NCBI RefSeq assembly: GCF_000218895.1
Contig: NC_015704.1
Span: 1-64,000, forward strand
From: Runella slithyformis DSM 19594
GTDB taxonomy: Bacteria > Bacteroidota > Bacteroidia > Cytophagales > Spirosomataceae
Direction: 5' to 3'
DNA length: 64,000 bases
Both the position numbers and the translations under genes were made by a program. Shown one piece after another: positions 41,907 to 52,286 of this stretch; the first letter of the stretch is position 1; every line of letters starts with the position of its first letter. The notes beneath the pieces were generated by a model, which was not told the DNA's origin, made no database searches, and saw nothing but the letters and a program-made list of their open reading frames with translations.

Positions 41907-42530
41907 TTAGAATTCGATAAAGAAATTGAGAATGGCTAACCCAAGGAGTGTTAGCCCCGTTATGAGGTTTTCGTTATGCTCAAACCAGTGGGTATTAATG
42001 AGTCGAAGTCCACGTCCTGCTACCCAGACCATCATAAGCATTCCAGCGAGTGTGACTACATTATAGATAAGTGTCACCAAACCCAACGCTTGCCAGCCCA
42101 ATGCCCCTGCACTCAGGAAATAAGCGTTGATTTCCATACAAGGCGACAGAAACATACCGATACAAAGCGAAAACAGAAGACCTTTGAATGATTTTCCTTT
42201 TTGTTTTTGGGTATCAATGTGTTCGTGGGCATGTTGATGCCGTAGGTGTTGCATTAGATACCATAAGCCCAGCATTAACAATATGGCGGGAATCACGCTT
42301 TCAGCAAGTTCATGGTATTTTTCGGCTAATTCGTAGCCAGCCAAGCCTACAATTAGTCCCAAGATAGTGGTGCTAATCGTGTGGGCAAGACCTGCCAATG
42401 CCGTAACGGTGAGTGTGCGCATTTCTGTCCATCGTTCTGTTTTGCCAATCGTAACAAAGGGCAACCAGTGGCTGGGAATTAGTGCGTGTAAAATGCTCAG
42501 TATCAATGAGCCGATGAGGATTTGGGTCAT
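41907..42530 (-). CDS. Six-TM metal-related membrane protein (NicO/HupE-like)
   Basis: A 207-aa polytopic protein with about six hydrophobic segments. A conserved HALIPSHWLPFVTIG lies near the N-terminus and LAGLAHTISTTILG in TM2, echoing the HA...DH and GH motifs of RcnA/NicO-type nickel/cobalt exporters. A His-rich loop (RHQHAHEHIDTQ, about 118-129) follows TM3. Between a Zn/Cd ATPase and a CzcB adaptor it probably exports or senses a divalent metal. Exact family is uncertain. Confidence 0.75.
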   Translation of the reverse strand: MTQILIGSLILSILHALIPSHWLPFVTIGKTERWTEMRTLTVTALAGLAHTISTTILGLIVGLAGYELAEKYHELAESVIPAILLMLGLWYLMQHLRHQHAHEHIDTQKQKGKSFKGLLFSLCIGMFLSPCMEINAYFLSAGALGWQALGLVTLIYNVVTLAGMLMMVWVAGRGLRLINTHWFEHNENLITGLTLLGLAILNFFIEF

Positions 42531-42573
42531 TTATTTGATGAATTTAATAAAAGAGGCGACCAATAGGGGTTAC

Positions 42574-43821
42574 TCAATGCCCATGCTCATCACCACCCTC
42601 AGCGTTGGCAATGGACGATTGTAGATAATAAGCCCCCTTTGTAACGATTTTTGCACCCGCTGGAATTTCTTCCAAGGGTGTAACCTGAACATACCCTAAT
42701 TGAGTAGTACCTGTTTTTACTTCAATTCGCTTAAAATGAACGCCTGTATCTTCTTCATGCGCTTTCTCGCTTGTACTATGTTCATATTTTTCTTCTGCCT
42801 CGTGAATAAAAATAAATTCTTTGCCTTCGGCTTTTACAATGGCTTCCACGGGCAGGGTATTCACATCGCTATTGCCAATATCAATCAAGGCATTGACATA
42901 CATTCCGGGTATTAAACCGATAGTCTTATTGTAAATGTTCGCACGGACAGCTACCGATTTGGTTTGTTTCTGAAAGGCTTTACCAATGCTAAAAATATTG
43001 CCGATAATCTCCTTATTGCCCTGATTAGTGAGTACAAAGCGAAAACTTTGCCCAACTTTTATTTTAAATAGGTCTTTTTCGTAAACCAATAATTCAACAT
43101 ACATCTCTGAATTATCTACAATCGAAAATAAGGAAGTATTAGCCGAAATGTTACTGCCTATTTTTACATTGATGGCGGTGATATGTCCAGAAATTGGGGC
43201 AGTAATGGCAATCGTGTTGGAGTTGCCATTACCGCTAAGGAGTAGGTTCTGGTCTAAAATCTCAATTTGCTGTTGGGTTATTTTGATTTTGTTATTCACC
43301 AAATCAAGTTCTGAACTGACTTTTTGAAACGTTTTTTTAGCCGTGACATTTTCATCACTCAATTCTTTTTGGCGGGCATAATCTAAATCCAAAAACTCCT
43401 TATTCACTCTTGCCTGTTGTAATTCTTCTGTCAATTTTGCTTTTTCAAGGCGGAGGTTATTAAACTCCATACTCTGAAATGTGGCAAGGGACTGGCCTTT
43501 CTTTACATACTGCCCTTCAATCACGGCAATTGTTTTGACGATTCCACCCATAAAAACCGACACCTCCGCTTGATTTTGGGGAGGCAATTGGGTATAGCCA
43601 TTGGTCGTGATTACTTCGCTGAGGTTTTTCTTTTCAAAATTTCCGAAAATAATTTGTGCTGCTTTTACTTGGGCTGGTGTAAGTTCTACCACTCCTTTTG
43701 CGTCGTGGTGGTGTTCTTCGGCTTGGGCGGTTTCCACTTTTTTGTCGCAAGAGGAAAGAAGCAAAAAGCAAAAAGCAAAGGCCGTGCTTACCGAAAAAAT
43801 ATTTTTTATATGGAATTTCAT
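42574..43821 (-). CDS. czcB: CzcB-type RND efflux adaptor lipoprotein
   Basis: A 415-aa membrane-fusion protein. The signal peptide ends with a lipobox (LLLSSCDKK, Cys25). It has His-rich ends (EEHHHDAKG at about 36 and GGDEHGH at the C-terminus), a barrel-sandwich domain (GIVKTIAVIEGQYVKKGQSL), a coiled coil (about 125-200), and a closing beta-barrel and membrane-proximal domain. It links the inner-membrane CzcA pump to the outer-membrane channel. It lies 12 bases downstream of czcA. Confidence 0.93.
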   Translation of the reverse strand: MKFHIKNIFSVSTAFAFCFLLLSSCDKKVETAQAEEHHHDAKGVVELTPAQVKAAQIIFGNFEKKNLSEVITTNGYTQLPPQNQAEVSVFMGGIVKTIAVIEGQYVKKGQSLATFQSMEFNNLRLEKAKLTEELQQARVNKEFLDLDYARQKELSDENVTAKKTFQKVSSELDLVNNKIKITQQQIEILDQNLLLSGNGNSNTIAITAPISGHITAINVKIGSNISANTSLFSIVDNSEMYVELLVYEKDLFKIKVGQSFRFVLTNQGNKEIIGNIFSIGKAFQKQTKSVAVRANIYNKTIGLIPGMYVNALIDIGNSDVNTLPVEAIVKAEGKEFIFIHEAEEKYEHSTSEKAHEEDTGVHFKRIEVKTGTTQLGYVQVTPLEEIPAGAKIVTKGAYYLQSSIANAEGGDEHGH

Positions 43822-43833
43822 TGTTTCAAAAAT

Positions 43834-46800
43834 TTAGTTGTTCAACAAATACTGAATATTGATGAGGTTCTGGTTCAGATTATGAATGGCTTGCAAGTAA
43901 TTCCGTTGAATACTCAACACCGTTTCTAATCCTTGCAGGTACTCTACATAACCCGCTTCGCCACTCTGGTAAGCCTTTGTAGCATTTTTAGTGATGATTT
44001 CGGCATTGGGCAAAGCCGTTTGAACATAATAATCAAGCAGAGCCTGATTAACCCTTTGCTCTTGAATTTGCTGCAAAAGTTGGCTATTGAGTTGATTTTT
44101 GAGGTATTCAGCATTTTTTTGTTGGATCTGAATATCCGTTTCTGATGCTTTGATACGTGCTTTGGAAGCTCCCCCGAAAATCGGTACACCTATACCCAAT
44201 GTTAGTCCGTGAAAACGGGGTACGCCGTTGTAATAAACCGCTTTGTCGCCAACTTGCTGACTTCCTGTGAGCGATTGCAGAAAATAGCCTGCTGAAAAAT
44301 CAGGTTTTCGCAAGGCTTTCTCCACTTTATTGCTTGCCGAGGCTATTTCAATTTGTTGCAACGCCATTTGTAGCATCGGGTTTTGATTGATAAGCGTCGA
44401 ATCGCTACTGAGGAGTTTTGAGGGCAAAAATTCATTTTCGGCAAGTATAAAGTCGGTATTCAGATTCAAAATGCTTTCCAATTTGATTTTTTCACCCAAA
44501 ATCAAGCCTTCGTTTTGATTTTTAATTTGCACCAACTCCTGTTGTTTGGTTTCGGCAGTGGTTTTTTCTAACAGATTACTCTCACCTGTTTTGAATTTAA
44601 GGTTTGCCGCTTTGACGAATGTTTGTAAATATTCATCTTGCTTTTGAAGTAATTGATTCAAGGCAGTCAGATACAAAATGGTATTCCAAGACTGCCGAAT
44701 CTGAAAGGCAATGTCATATTTGGTAGCCAACAATTTTAGTTCGCTACCTTTGACGTATTCTTTAATTAAACCTCGTTTGGCTTGAAACTGAAAAGGACTA
44801 AATCCTTGCGAAATGCTAAAATTTTGGTCGAAACTACGGGTATTATATTGCCCAAGCATGGCGTTAATATTGGTTTTGGGCAATTCGACCGCCGTCGGTT
44901 TTAGCTGATTTTGTAGCTTGACAGCCAGCTCATTGGCTTGTACAAGGCCATTGTTTTTAGTACCCAATTCAATGGCTTGTTGAAGATTGAGAGAGGTCTG
45001 AGCCTGCACATTTCCGCCCAGAAACAACACGATTAGGATTATAGCCGATGAAATATTTATTTTCTTAGGGGCCTTTATCCCTTTTTCAAGCAATAAATAT
45101 AAAATTGGCAACACGATAAGGGTAAGCAAAGAGGCGGTTAATAAGCCTCCAATGACAACCGTTGCCAAGGGTTTTTGAACTTCTGCCCCAGCGCCGTTGC
45201 TTAATGCCATGGGTAAAAAACCCATCGAAGCTACCGCCGCCGTCATCACCACAGGCCGTAGCCGTACTTTTGTGCCTTCTTTGATTCTCTCTAAAACATC
45301 AGTCCAACCTTCGGCTTTGAGTTGATTGAAATAGCCAATCAGCACAATTCCGTTCAAAACCGCTACCCCAAACAAGGCTATAAAGCCAATTCCTGCCGAA
45401 ATACTAAATGGCATTCCACGCAACCAAAGCGCAAATACGCCACCAATAGCCGAAAGCGGAATGGCTGTAAAAATCAATAAAGATTGCTTGACCGAGTTGA
45501 AAGTAAAGAAAAGTAATACAAAGATTAAGAGTAACGCCACTGGAACAGCCACCGAAAGGCGTTTGTTAGCCTCTACTAAATTCTCGAATTGTCCGCCGTA
45601 GGTTACGTAATAACCTTCGGGTAGTTTGAGTTTAGTGTCTAATTTCGCCTGAATTTCGTTTACCACACTTTTGACATCACGACCACGAACATTCAACCCA
45701 ATTACGATTCTTCTTCTGCCATTTTCTCTGCTGATTTGGGCAGGCCCTTGCTCAATATTTACCTCCGCTACCTGTTCCAATGGAATCTGATTGCCATTCG
45801 GCAGGCTCACAAAAATGCTTTTTACGTTAGAAATATCCTGTCGGAAATCTTTGTCCAATCGTACAACCAATTCGTATCGTCTTTCGCCTTCATAGACTTT
45901 ACCCGTGACTTCGCCAGCAAAACCTGTTCTGACAACTTTGTTTAAGTCACCTACATTCAAACCATATAAAGCCAATTTGTCAGGATTATACCGCACCGTG
46001 ATTTGAGGCATTCCTGTGATCCGTTCATCTTTTATATCTGCTACCCCTTCAATGCCTCCAATTAAGCCAATGGCATTAGTAGAGGTAGCGGCCAATTTTT
46101 CTAAATCTTCACCAAAAATCTTGATGGCAATATCGCTTCTAACACCCGTCATCAACTCATTAAAACGCATTTGTATGGGTTGTGACACTTCAAAGCCTAC
46201 GCCAGGAATTTGCTCCAATTCTTCTTTCATCAAATCTGCCAATTCGTAGAAATCGTTGGTAGTTGTCCATTCTTTTTTAGGTTTGAGAATGATAATCATA
46301 TCCGCCGATTCGATGGGCATTGGGTCGGTGGGAATTTCGGCTGAACCAATTTTTGTAACAACTTCCACCACTTCGGGAAATTTTGCTTTAAGAATTTTCT
46401 CTAATTTCGTTGACGTTTCAATACTCATACTCAACGAACTGCCATTAGCATTACGAAAATTAATAGCATAATCGCCTTCTTCTAAGGTTGGGATAAATTC
46501 ACCACCCATCCTGCTAAAAACGAACAAAGCGACCAAAAACAAAGCGACCGAGATACCCAAAATTAAAGCCTTCATTTGCAGGGCTTTGTCCAATACTGGT
46601 TGGTAGAAACGGTAGATCGTATCAATGATTTTATCAGAAATGTTCTTTTTATGACTAATCGTTTTGCTCAAAAACAAAGCTGAGGCCATTGGAACGTAAG
46701 TAAGCGACAAAATAAAAGCCCCCAAAATAGCAAACGTAACTGTTTGAGCCATGGGTTTAAACATCTTGCCCTCGGTGCCAACCAACGCCAAAATGGGTAA

Positions 46801-48174
46801 ATAAACAATTAAGATGATGATTTCGCCAAAAGCCGCACTACTCCTAATTTTGCTTGATGCGCCAAAAACCTCCTCATCCATCTGTTGAGCAGTTAATCGC
46901 CCTTCTTTATTCAGGTGTAGCCGATGAATAACGGCCTCCACAATAATGACGGCTCCATCTACAATCAATCCAAAGTCAATAGCGCCTAAACTCATCAGGT
47001 TGCCACTTACGCCAAATAGATTCATCATAATGACGGCAAATAGCAACGCCAAAGGTATTACGGAGGCGACCACCAAACCTGCACGCCAGTTGCCAAGCAA
47101 TAAAACCAAGACAAAAATGACAATCAAAGCTCCTTCGAGTAGGTTTGTCTGAACCGTTCCGATGGCATTATTTACTAATTTAGTACGGTCTATAAATGGT
47201 TCTAAGGCAATGCCTTCGGGCAATGATTTTCGGATTTGCTCAATTTTTTCTTTGGTACGATTCACGATTGCAGAGGAGTTTTCGCCTTTGAGCATCAGCA
47301 CCATTCCGCCTACTACCTCGCCTTTGCCGTCTTTGGTAACTGCACCATATCGCAAAGCTGAACCTTCCTGCACTTTTGCTACATCTCGAATCAAAACTGG
47401 AATACCATCGTTGTTTTTTACTACTATTTTTTCGATATCAGGAATAGATTTCACCATTCCCAATGCCCTGATAAAATAGACGTATGGTTGTTTGTCTATG
47501 TAAGCACCACCGGTATTTTCGTTGTTTTTTTCGAGGGCATCAAAAACATCAGTAATGGTGATGTTCATGCTTTTTAATCGGTCAGGCTCAACTGCAATTT
47601 CGTATTGTTTGAGACTACCGCCCAAGGTTGTCACTTCGGCAATGCCTGGTGTACCCAGCAATTGAGGTTTGACAATCCAGTCTTGAATACTTCGTAGTTT
47701 GGAAGCACTATACTGATTTTCAAAGCCCTTTTTGGCATAAATCACATATTGATAAATTTCGCCCAAACCCGTACTGATGGGGGCTAATTCGGGTGTGCCT
47801 ACGCCTTTTGGAATTTGCCTTTCGGCATCTTTTAGTTTTTCACTGATTTGAGTTCTTGCCCAATAAATGTCCACACTTTCTTCAAAAACCAAGGTAATCA
47901 CACTCAGTCCAAAACGACTAAGCGAACGCATTTCTACGATGCGTGGAACGGTTTTCATCGTTTGTTCAATGGGATAGGTAATGAACTGTTCCACTTCTTG
48001 CGTAGCTAAGGTAGGGGCATTCGTAATAACCTGAACCTGATTATTAGTAATATCAGGCAGGGCATCAATTGGCAGTCGGCTGAGGTTGTAAATACCCACC
48101 AACACCAGTGCCATTGTAAATAAGCCTATGATAAACTTATTTTTGATTGAGAATTGAATGATTTTATCTAACAT
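43834..48174 (-). CDS. czcA: CzcA-type RND metal pump fused to a TolC-like outer-membrane factor
   Basis: A 1446-aa protein starting at the ATG at 48174; an upstream extension in the same frame lacks support. Residues 1-1035 form a complete heavy-metal RND pump: TM1, periplasmic loop, the central DFGLIVDGAVIIVE motif of CzcA/CusA, then a second half ending with TM12. Residues 1038-1446 begin with a hydrophobic segment ending VQAQTS, like a signal peptide, followed by a TolC/CzcC-type helical outer-membrane factor (LNLQQAIELGTKNNG). CzcA-CzcC fusions of about this size occur in Bacteroidota. The substrate is probably Co/Zn/Cd or Cu. Confidence 0.94.
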   Translation of the reverse strand: MLDKIIQFSIKNKFIIGLFTMALVLVGIYNLSRLPIDALPDITNNQVQVITNAPTLATQEVEQFITYPIEQTMKTVPRIVEMRSLSRFGLSVITLVFEESVDIYWARTQISEKLKDAERQIPKGVGTPELAPISTGLGEIYQYVIYAKKGFENQYSASKLRSIQDWIVKPQLLGTPGIAEVTTLGGSLKQYEIAVEPDRLKSMNITITDVFDALEKNNENTGGAYIDKQPYVYFIRALGMVKSIPDIEKIVVKNNDGIPVLIRDVAKVQEGSALRYGAVTKDGKGEVVGGMVLMLKGENSSAIVNRTKEKIEQIRKSLPEGIALEPFIDRTKLVNNAIGTVQTNLLEGALIVIFVLVLLLGNWRAGLVVASVIPLALLFAVIMMNLFGVSGNLMSLGAIDFGLIVDGAVIIVEAVIHRLHLNKEGRLTAQQMDEEVFGASSKIRSSAAFGEIIILIVYLPILALVGTEGKMFKPMAQTVTFAILGAFILSLTYVPMASALFLSKTISHKKNISDKIIDTIYRFYQPVLDKALQMKALILGISVALFLVALFVFSRMGGEFIPTLEEGDYAINFRNANGSSLSMSIETSTKLEKILKAKFPEVVEVVTKIGSAEIPTDPMPIESADMIIILKPKKEWTTTNDFYELADLMKEELEQIPGVGFEVSQPIQMRFNELMTGVRSDIAIKIFGEDLEKLAATSTNAIGLIGGIEGVADIKDERITGMPQITVRYNPDKLALYGLNVGDLNKVVRTGFAGEVTGKVYEGERRYELVVRLDKDFRQDISNVKSIFVSLPNGNQIPLEQVAEVNIEQGPAQISRENGRRRIVIGLNVRGRDVKSVVNEIQAKLDTKLKLPEGYYVTYGGQFENLVEANKRLSVAVPVALLLIFVLLFFTFNSVKQSLLIFTAIPLSAIGGVFALWLRGMPFSISAGIGFIALFGVAVLNGIVLIGYFNQLKAEGWTDVLERIKEGTKVRLRPVVMTAAVASMGFLPMALSNGAGAEVQKPLATVVIGGLLTASLLTLIVLPILYLLLEKGIKAPKKINISSAIILIVLFLGGNVQAQTSLNLQQAIELGTKNNGLVQANELAVKLQNQLKPTAVELPKTNINAMLGQYNTRSFDQNFSISQGFSPFQFQAKRGLIKEYVKGSELKLLATKYDIAFQIRQSWNTILYLTALNQLLQKQDEYLQTFVKAANLKFKTGESNLLEKTTAETKQQELVQIKNQNEGLILGEKIKLESILNLNTDFILAENEFLPSKLLSSDSTLINQNPMLQMALQQIEIASASNKVEKALRKPDFSAGYFLQSLTGSQQVGDKAVYYNGVPRFHGLTLGIGVPIFGGASKARIKASETDIQIQQKNAEYLKNQLNSQLLQQIQEQRVNQALLDYYVQTALPNAEIITKNATKAYQSGEAGYVEYLQGLETVLSIQRNYLQAIHNLNQNLINIQYLLNN

Positions 48175-48292
48175 TTCTTTTGAATCTAATTTTGATAAAT
48201 TTATACGGGCGGCGTTCCGCAAGTGTCACAAACAATTATCCATACTGATAGATAGCTATCAACATGAAGAAATGGCCATAAGACTTCTAAAA

Positions 48293-48616
48293 TTAGATTT
48301 TGGGCGGTTGCCAGATATTTCCGTAGAAATTGGAAAAGAAAGAATCGTTGTAGAAAGCGATTTTTACTTTTTGGGTAAAAAAAGAAGTTTGATTGTCAGG
48401 AACTGATACAGGAGAATGAAAACCAAGTGAAATGACTGAGCCACAACAAGTACAGAAAGGAGAACAAGATTTTGTGTCGCTGTGATGGTCAGTGTGATTG
48501 GTTTTAGAAGATGATATTTTACCATTATTCAGTGCATTGCAGTCTTCTCCATCTCTGCAAGGAAGACCTGACAGCACAAGTAGATACATGGATAATATGA
48601 CAGCTAAAATTTTCAC
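48293..48616 (-). CDS. DUF6660-like small secreted Cys/His protein
   Basis: A 107-aa protein from a GTG at 48616 (VKILAVILSMYLLVLSGLPC). A hydrophobic leader precedes cysteines, a His-rich stretch (TNHTDHHSD) and CSPFCTCCG, the pattern of DUF6660 proteins found with metal resistance genes. Probably periplasmic or lipid-anchored and metal binding. An upstream ATG at 48706 would overlap the CopB gene and is less likely. Confidence 0.7.
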   Translation of the reverse strand: MKILAVILSMYLLVLSGLPCRDGEDCNALNNGKISSSKTNHTDHHSDTKSCSPFCTCCGSVISLGFHSPVSVPDNQTSFFTQKVKIAFYNDSFFSNFYGNIWQPPKI

Positions 48617-48680
48617 ACGGCAAATGTAAGCTAAAATATTGTGCAACAGGGTTTCAGAATTGTAAAATGATAATTCGGAA

Positions 48681-50726
48681 TTATTTAAACCGCAAAGTCT
48701 GCGCATTAATGGCCACGATAATCGTACTCAAACTCATAAATACGGCACCAATGGCGGGAGAAATAACGACTTCTGGTACGAAACCTGTGGCTAATGGTAA
48801 CGTGACAGCATTGTAAGCGGTAGCCCAAATTAAGTTTTGAATCATTTTTTGGTGTGTGGAACGTCCAAATTCAATCAAAGAAGCTACGTCTTTTGGGTCG
48901 CTGTTTACCAAAATGATGTCGGCGGTTTCGGCGGCCACATCTGTACCCGAACCAATGGCGATACCTATGTCAGCTTGGGCAAGGGCAGGAGCATCGTTCA
49001 CCCCGTCACCTGTCATGGCCACAAACTCCCCTTTGGCTTGTTGTTCCTTTATTTTTTCTAACTTTTGATGAGGCAATACTTCGGCCATATAGCCCGTCAT
49101 GCCTAATTTTTGGCTGACGGTTTCGGCTACTTTTTGATTGTCGCCTGTCAGCATGAACGTTTTTATACCTTGCTTTTTTAAGTTTTGGATAGCCTCGGCG
49201 GATGATTCCCTGATTTGGTCAGCAAGGGAAATAAAGCCAGCTAATTGGTTGTCAATCAACACAAAAACGGTCGTTTCGGAAGCATCAGCGACTGCCACTT
49301 CCGGAATATTAAGGTTGTTTTCTCTCAAATAACCTGGGCTTACAACCCATACATTTTTTTGATTCACTTTTCCCGAAACACCTTTTCCTGTGATTGCTTG
49401 AAAATCCTCTACATTTGGGATGGATACTTTTTGGGCTTTGGCTTCGGAAATGATACCCGTAGCAATGGGATGCTCTGAGTTTTGTTCCAACGCTGCTGCC
49501 AACGCTAAAAGATCGTTTTTGGTAAGATTAGACAGAAAACTACTTATACGAGTGACTCCAAAAATACCCGTGGTGAGCGTTCCTGTTTTATCAAAAATAA
49601 GCATTGAAATCTTTCGGGCATTTTCAAAGGCGGTGCGGTTACGAACCAATAACCCATTTTTGGCCGCAAGGGAGGTAGATATGGCTACTACCAGCGGAAT
49701 TGCCAAACCCAAAGCATGAGGGCAGGAAATGACCATGACCGTTACCATACGCTCCACGGCATACGCCCACGATTGCCCCATAATAAGCCATGCTGTCAAC
49801 GTACCAAAACCCATTACTAAGGCAACCATGGTGAGCCAAAAGGCAGCACGATCTGCCAGCCTTTGCGTGTTTGACTTGGTATTTTGGGCATCTTGCACCA
49901 TTTGGATCACCTTAGCAAGGTAAGTTCCTTCGCCCGTTTGTTCTACCTTTATTTCGAGTGAACCGTTTCCGTTTAATGCTCCTGCGATTACTTTTGCTCC
50001 CGCTTGTTTGAGGACAGGGGCGGATTCGCCTGTAAGCATGGACTCGTTGAGGTAACTTTCTCCTTTCAAAACCGTACCGTCCACGGGAATCTTTTCGCCT
50101 GGGCGTACCAAAATTCGAAAGTCTTGTTTTATTTCTTTCAAAGGCATATCGTGTATCATTTCCCCGTGTATCACGTGGGCTTCGGCAGGAATCATTTGAA
50201 TGAGAAGTTCGAGAGCTTTGGAAGCATTTGCTACGGAACGCATTTCGAGCCAATGTCCCAACAACATAATTACAATCAGCGTAGCCAGCTCCCAAAAGAA
50301 ATCCATGCCCTGAAAGCCGAAAACGGTGGCGACGCTATACACAAAAGCAATAGTAATGGCCATGGCAATGAGGGTCATCATGCCGGGATGGCGGCTTTTG
50401 AGTTCATCCATACACCCTTCTAAAAAGGGTTTTCCACTATACCCAAACAAAACCGACGAGAGTGCCAAAAGCAGGTATTTTCTTCCCACGAAATCTAATT
50501 CAAAGCCCAACCAATGTTGAATCATGTCAGACAGCACCAAAATCGGAACCGTCAATCCTAAACTCACGTAGAAACGCCGTTTAAAATCTTCAATCATGGC
50601 CAAATGATTATGCCCCATTTCGCCATGTTTCGGATTACTCTTATGCCCTACGTTACTACTATGTTCGTGATGACCAGTGAGGTTTTCAGGCTTATCATTG
50701 GTCGAGTGATGATGTTGGTGTTCCAT
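48681..50726 (-). CDS. copB: CopB-type copper/silver P1B ATPase
   Basis: A 681-aa P1B ATPase with a His-rich N-terminal tail instead of an HMA domain (MEHQHHHSTNDK..., GHHEHSS, GHNH). The intramembrane motif is CPH in ISCPHALGLAIPLVVAIST (about 333), diagnostic of the P1B-3/CopB group (Cu(II), Ag). It has DKTGTLTTG near 378, SEHPIA, and GDGVNDAPALAQADIG near 590. It exports copper or silver from the cytoplasm and complements the CPC-type CopA at 29 kb. Confidence 0.94.
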   Translation of the reverse strand: MEHQHHHSTNDKPENLTGHHEHSSNVGHKSNPKHGEMGHNHLAMIEDFKRRFYVSLGLTVPILVLSDMIQHWLGFELDFVGRKYLLLALSSVLFGYSGKPFLEGCMDELKSRHPGMMTLIAMAITIAFVYSVATVFGFQGMDFFWELATLIVIMLLGHWLEMRSVANASKALELLIQMIPAEAHVIHGEMIHDMPLKEIKQDFRILVRPGEKIPVDGTVLKGESYLNESMLTGESAPVLKQAGAKVIAGALNGNGSLEIKVEQTGEGTYLAKVIQMVQDAQNTKSNTQRLADRAAFWLTMVALVMGFGTLTAWLIMGQSWAYAVERMVTVMVISCPHALGLAIPLVVAISTSLAAKNGLLVRNRTAFENARKISMLIFDKTGTLTTGIFGVTRISSFLSNLTKNDLLALAAALEQNSEHPIATGIISEAKAQKVSIPNVEDFQAITGKGVSGKVNQKNVWVVSPGYLRENNLNIPEVAVADASETTVFVLIDNQLAGFISLADQIRESSAEAIQNLKKQGIKTFMLTGDNQKVAETVSQKLGMTGYMAEVLPHQKLEKIKEQQAKGEFVAMTGDGVNDAPALAQADIGIAIGSGTDVAAETADIILVNSDPKDVASLIEFGRSTHQKMIQNLIWATAYNAVTLPLATGFVPEVVISPAIGAVFMSLSTIIVAINAQTLRFK

Positions 50727-50731
50727 AATTA

Positions 50732-51490
50732 TCAGTGTTTTGACGCAGGGGTAGGATTTATTATCTTCTTTTTACGACTTAACCAAAACAACCAAAATCC
50801 CGAAAAAACCGTTACAAGCCCTAAAACAGAAAAGGATTTTAATACCCAATTGCCAAAGTGGTCACGGGTTTGGTAGTCCATCGTATGGAGCATCCACAGA
50901 ATATCGAAAACCCGCCATTTGTTGTTTCTAAATTTCTGAACAGTGCCTAATTTGGTGCTTACATAGACCGTTGTGTTAGAGGGGTGGTCAAAAGTAATGG
51001 CGTAAGCGGGTAAGGGTTCTTTTCGGTATTCGTGATGTCCATTGGTGGTGGTCAGATACTCCACAGATTTTACTTTTGCCTCATCAGTAAAACTGCTTTG
51101 AGCCACTTGGGTGGCTTCGGTTCGGCTCAATGCAGGTCTTAGTTCGCCTGAAACTGCATTGGCTAATTGTATTTTTTTGCCTCGGTCATGTTCTTTGGAG
51201 TAGGTGATTTGATAGACGGGTTCGCTCAAAACCTGAATCAAGCGGGTATCGAAAATAAAATTGACTGTATCCTTTATTTTGAGTTTTTGCAAAACATCAG
51301 ACAGCGGAGCCAATTTAACATTGGCCCCAATGGGATGGATATGAACTTTTTGATGGTCACCATGGACATCGTCTAAATCTGACCAACTGAAATATAGTCC
51401 GCCCAGTGTCCAAAATAAGAATTGAATTCCTAAGAATAGACCTAAATACCTGTGAGATTTCCGTACGTAGTAGTGTTTACGTTTAGCCAT
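50732..51490 (-). CDS. PepSY-associated membrane protein
   Basis: A 252-aa protein with a TM near the N-terminus (about 14-36), a periplasmic PepSY-like domain (about 60-205, with ALSRTEATQVAQSSFTDEAKV and PAYAITFDHPSNTTVYVS), a WMLHTMDYQTRDHFGNW segment with conserved His, and a second TM (about 218-240). Relatives occur beside copper ATPases and in iron reductases. The paired histidines suggest heme or metal binding at the membrane. Five bases before copB. Confidence 0.85.
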   Translation of the reverse strand: MAKRKHYYVRKSHRYLGLFLGIQFLFWTLGGLYFSWSDLDDVHGDHQKVHIHPIGANVKLAPLSDVLQKLKIKDTVNFIFDTRLIQVLSEPVYQITYSKEHDRGKKIQLANAVSGELRPALSRTEATQVAQSSFTDEAKVKSVEYLTTTNGHHEYRKEPLPAYAITFDHPSNTTVYVSTKLGTVQKFRNNKWRVFDILWMLHTMDYQTRDHFGNWVLKSFSVLGLVTVFSGFWLFWLSRKKKIINPTPASKH

Positions 51491-51500
51491 TTATAAAACA

Positions 51501-52184
51501 TTAGTTAATATATAGATTGCTTGTATTTCTTTTTGACATTATCCAAAAAATCACTGGGGTTATTATTGAATAAAAAAGGAGTGTAAATTTAATAACAGAA
51601 ACTACACCGATGATTCTCCCGAGAAAGTCATAGCGAGTTGGGTAATTTGACAATATAATGTAGATGATGAGGTTTTCAAGGAGATCGGTTATTAGCCAAA
51701 GAGTAGGGAGGCCAGTAATGATTCGATTTATTAGTTTTGATTTTTTTATTCGATAAGCTACAAACTGTGCGAAGGTTAATAGAAATACAAAAAATGAGGT
51801 AGGAAATACTATATCAACTGTGTAAGTAAATCGCTGATATACTTTTAACCCTTCTTCGGAAAATGTTCCTATTTTAGTATAAACTTCATCACTTGAAAAT
51901 AATGGTTTCTTATCAAATATTTCTTGCCCATTTAAGAGGCTGCTTACTTGCTTAGAACCCCAAGGGATTTCAAATAAATGGGTAATGATAAAAACAAGAA
52001 TAAAAATTAAAAATGTATAAAGCAGCTTATTCTTAGACATCCTGTCAGGGGATGAACCGTCAGAATTATTGGCACTTCTTAACAGCTTATTTTCACTAAA
52101 AATAATGCCGAATACAAATCCCAATAGAAATACAGTAGGGATGTAAAATACGTGTTGCGTTGTCATAATCAGTATGTTTTGCAA
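51501..52184 (-). CDS. Multi-pass membrane protein, unknown function
   Basis: A 227-aa protein (the start may be the second Met, residue 7) with four to five hydrophobic segments (about 12-30, 54-72, 130-148, 160-178, 195-217) and an extracytoplasmic loop between the second and third. I do not recognise a family. It is co-oriented with and 10 bases upstream of the PepSY gene, so it is probably part of the same metal-response operon. Confidence 0.65.
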   Translation of the reverse strand: MQNILIMTTQHVFYIPTVFLLGFVFGIIFSENKLLRSANNSDGSSPDRMSKNKLLYTFLIFILVFIITHLFEIPWGSKQVSSLLNGQEIFDKKPLFSSDEVYTKIGTFSEEGLKVYQRFTYTVDIVFPTSFFVFLLTFAQFVAYRIKKSKLINRIITGLPTLWLITDLLENLIIYIILSNYPTRYDFLGRIIGVVSVIKFTLLFYSIITPVIFWIMSKRNTSNLYIN

Positions 52185-52286
52185 TCAAAAAGATACACAA
52201 CAAAAGAACTACGGGCACCGAGCAGACTCATTGAAATGACAAAAACAATTTCTTTTTGCATTTCAAAAATTGATTTAGACGTGATG

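Noticed and set aside
48158-48406. Plus-strand frame of 82 codons between czcA and the DUF6660 gene
   Set aside because: Overlaps the czcA start and most of the DUF6660 coding region on the other strand; no conserved features.
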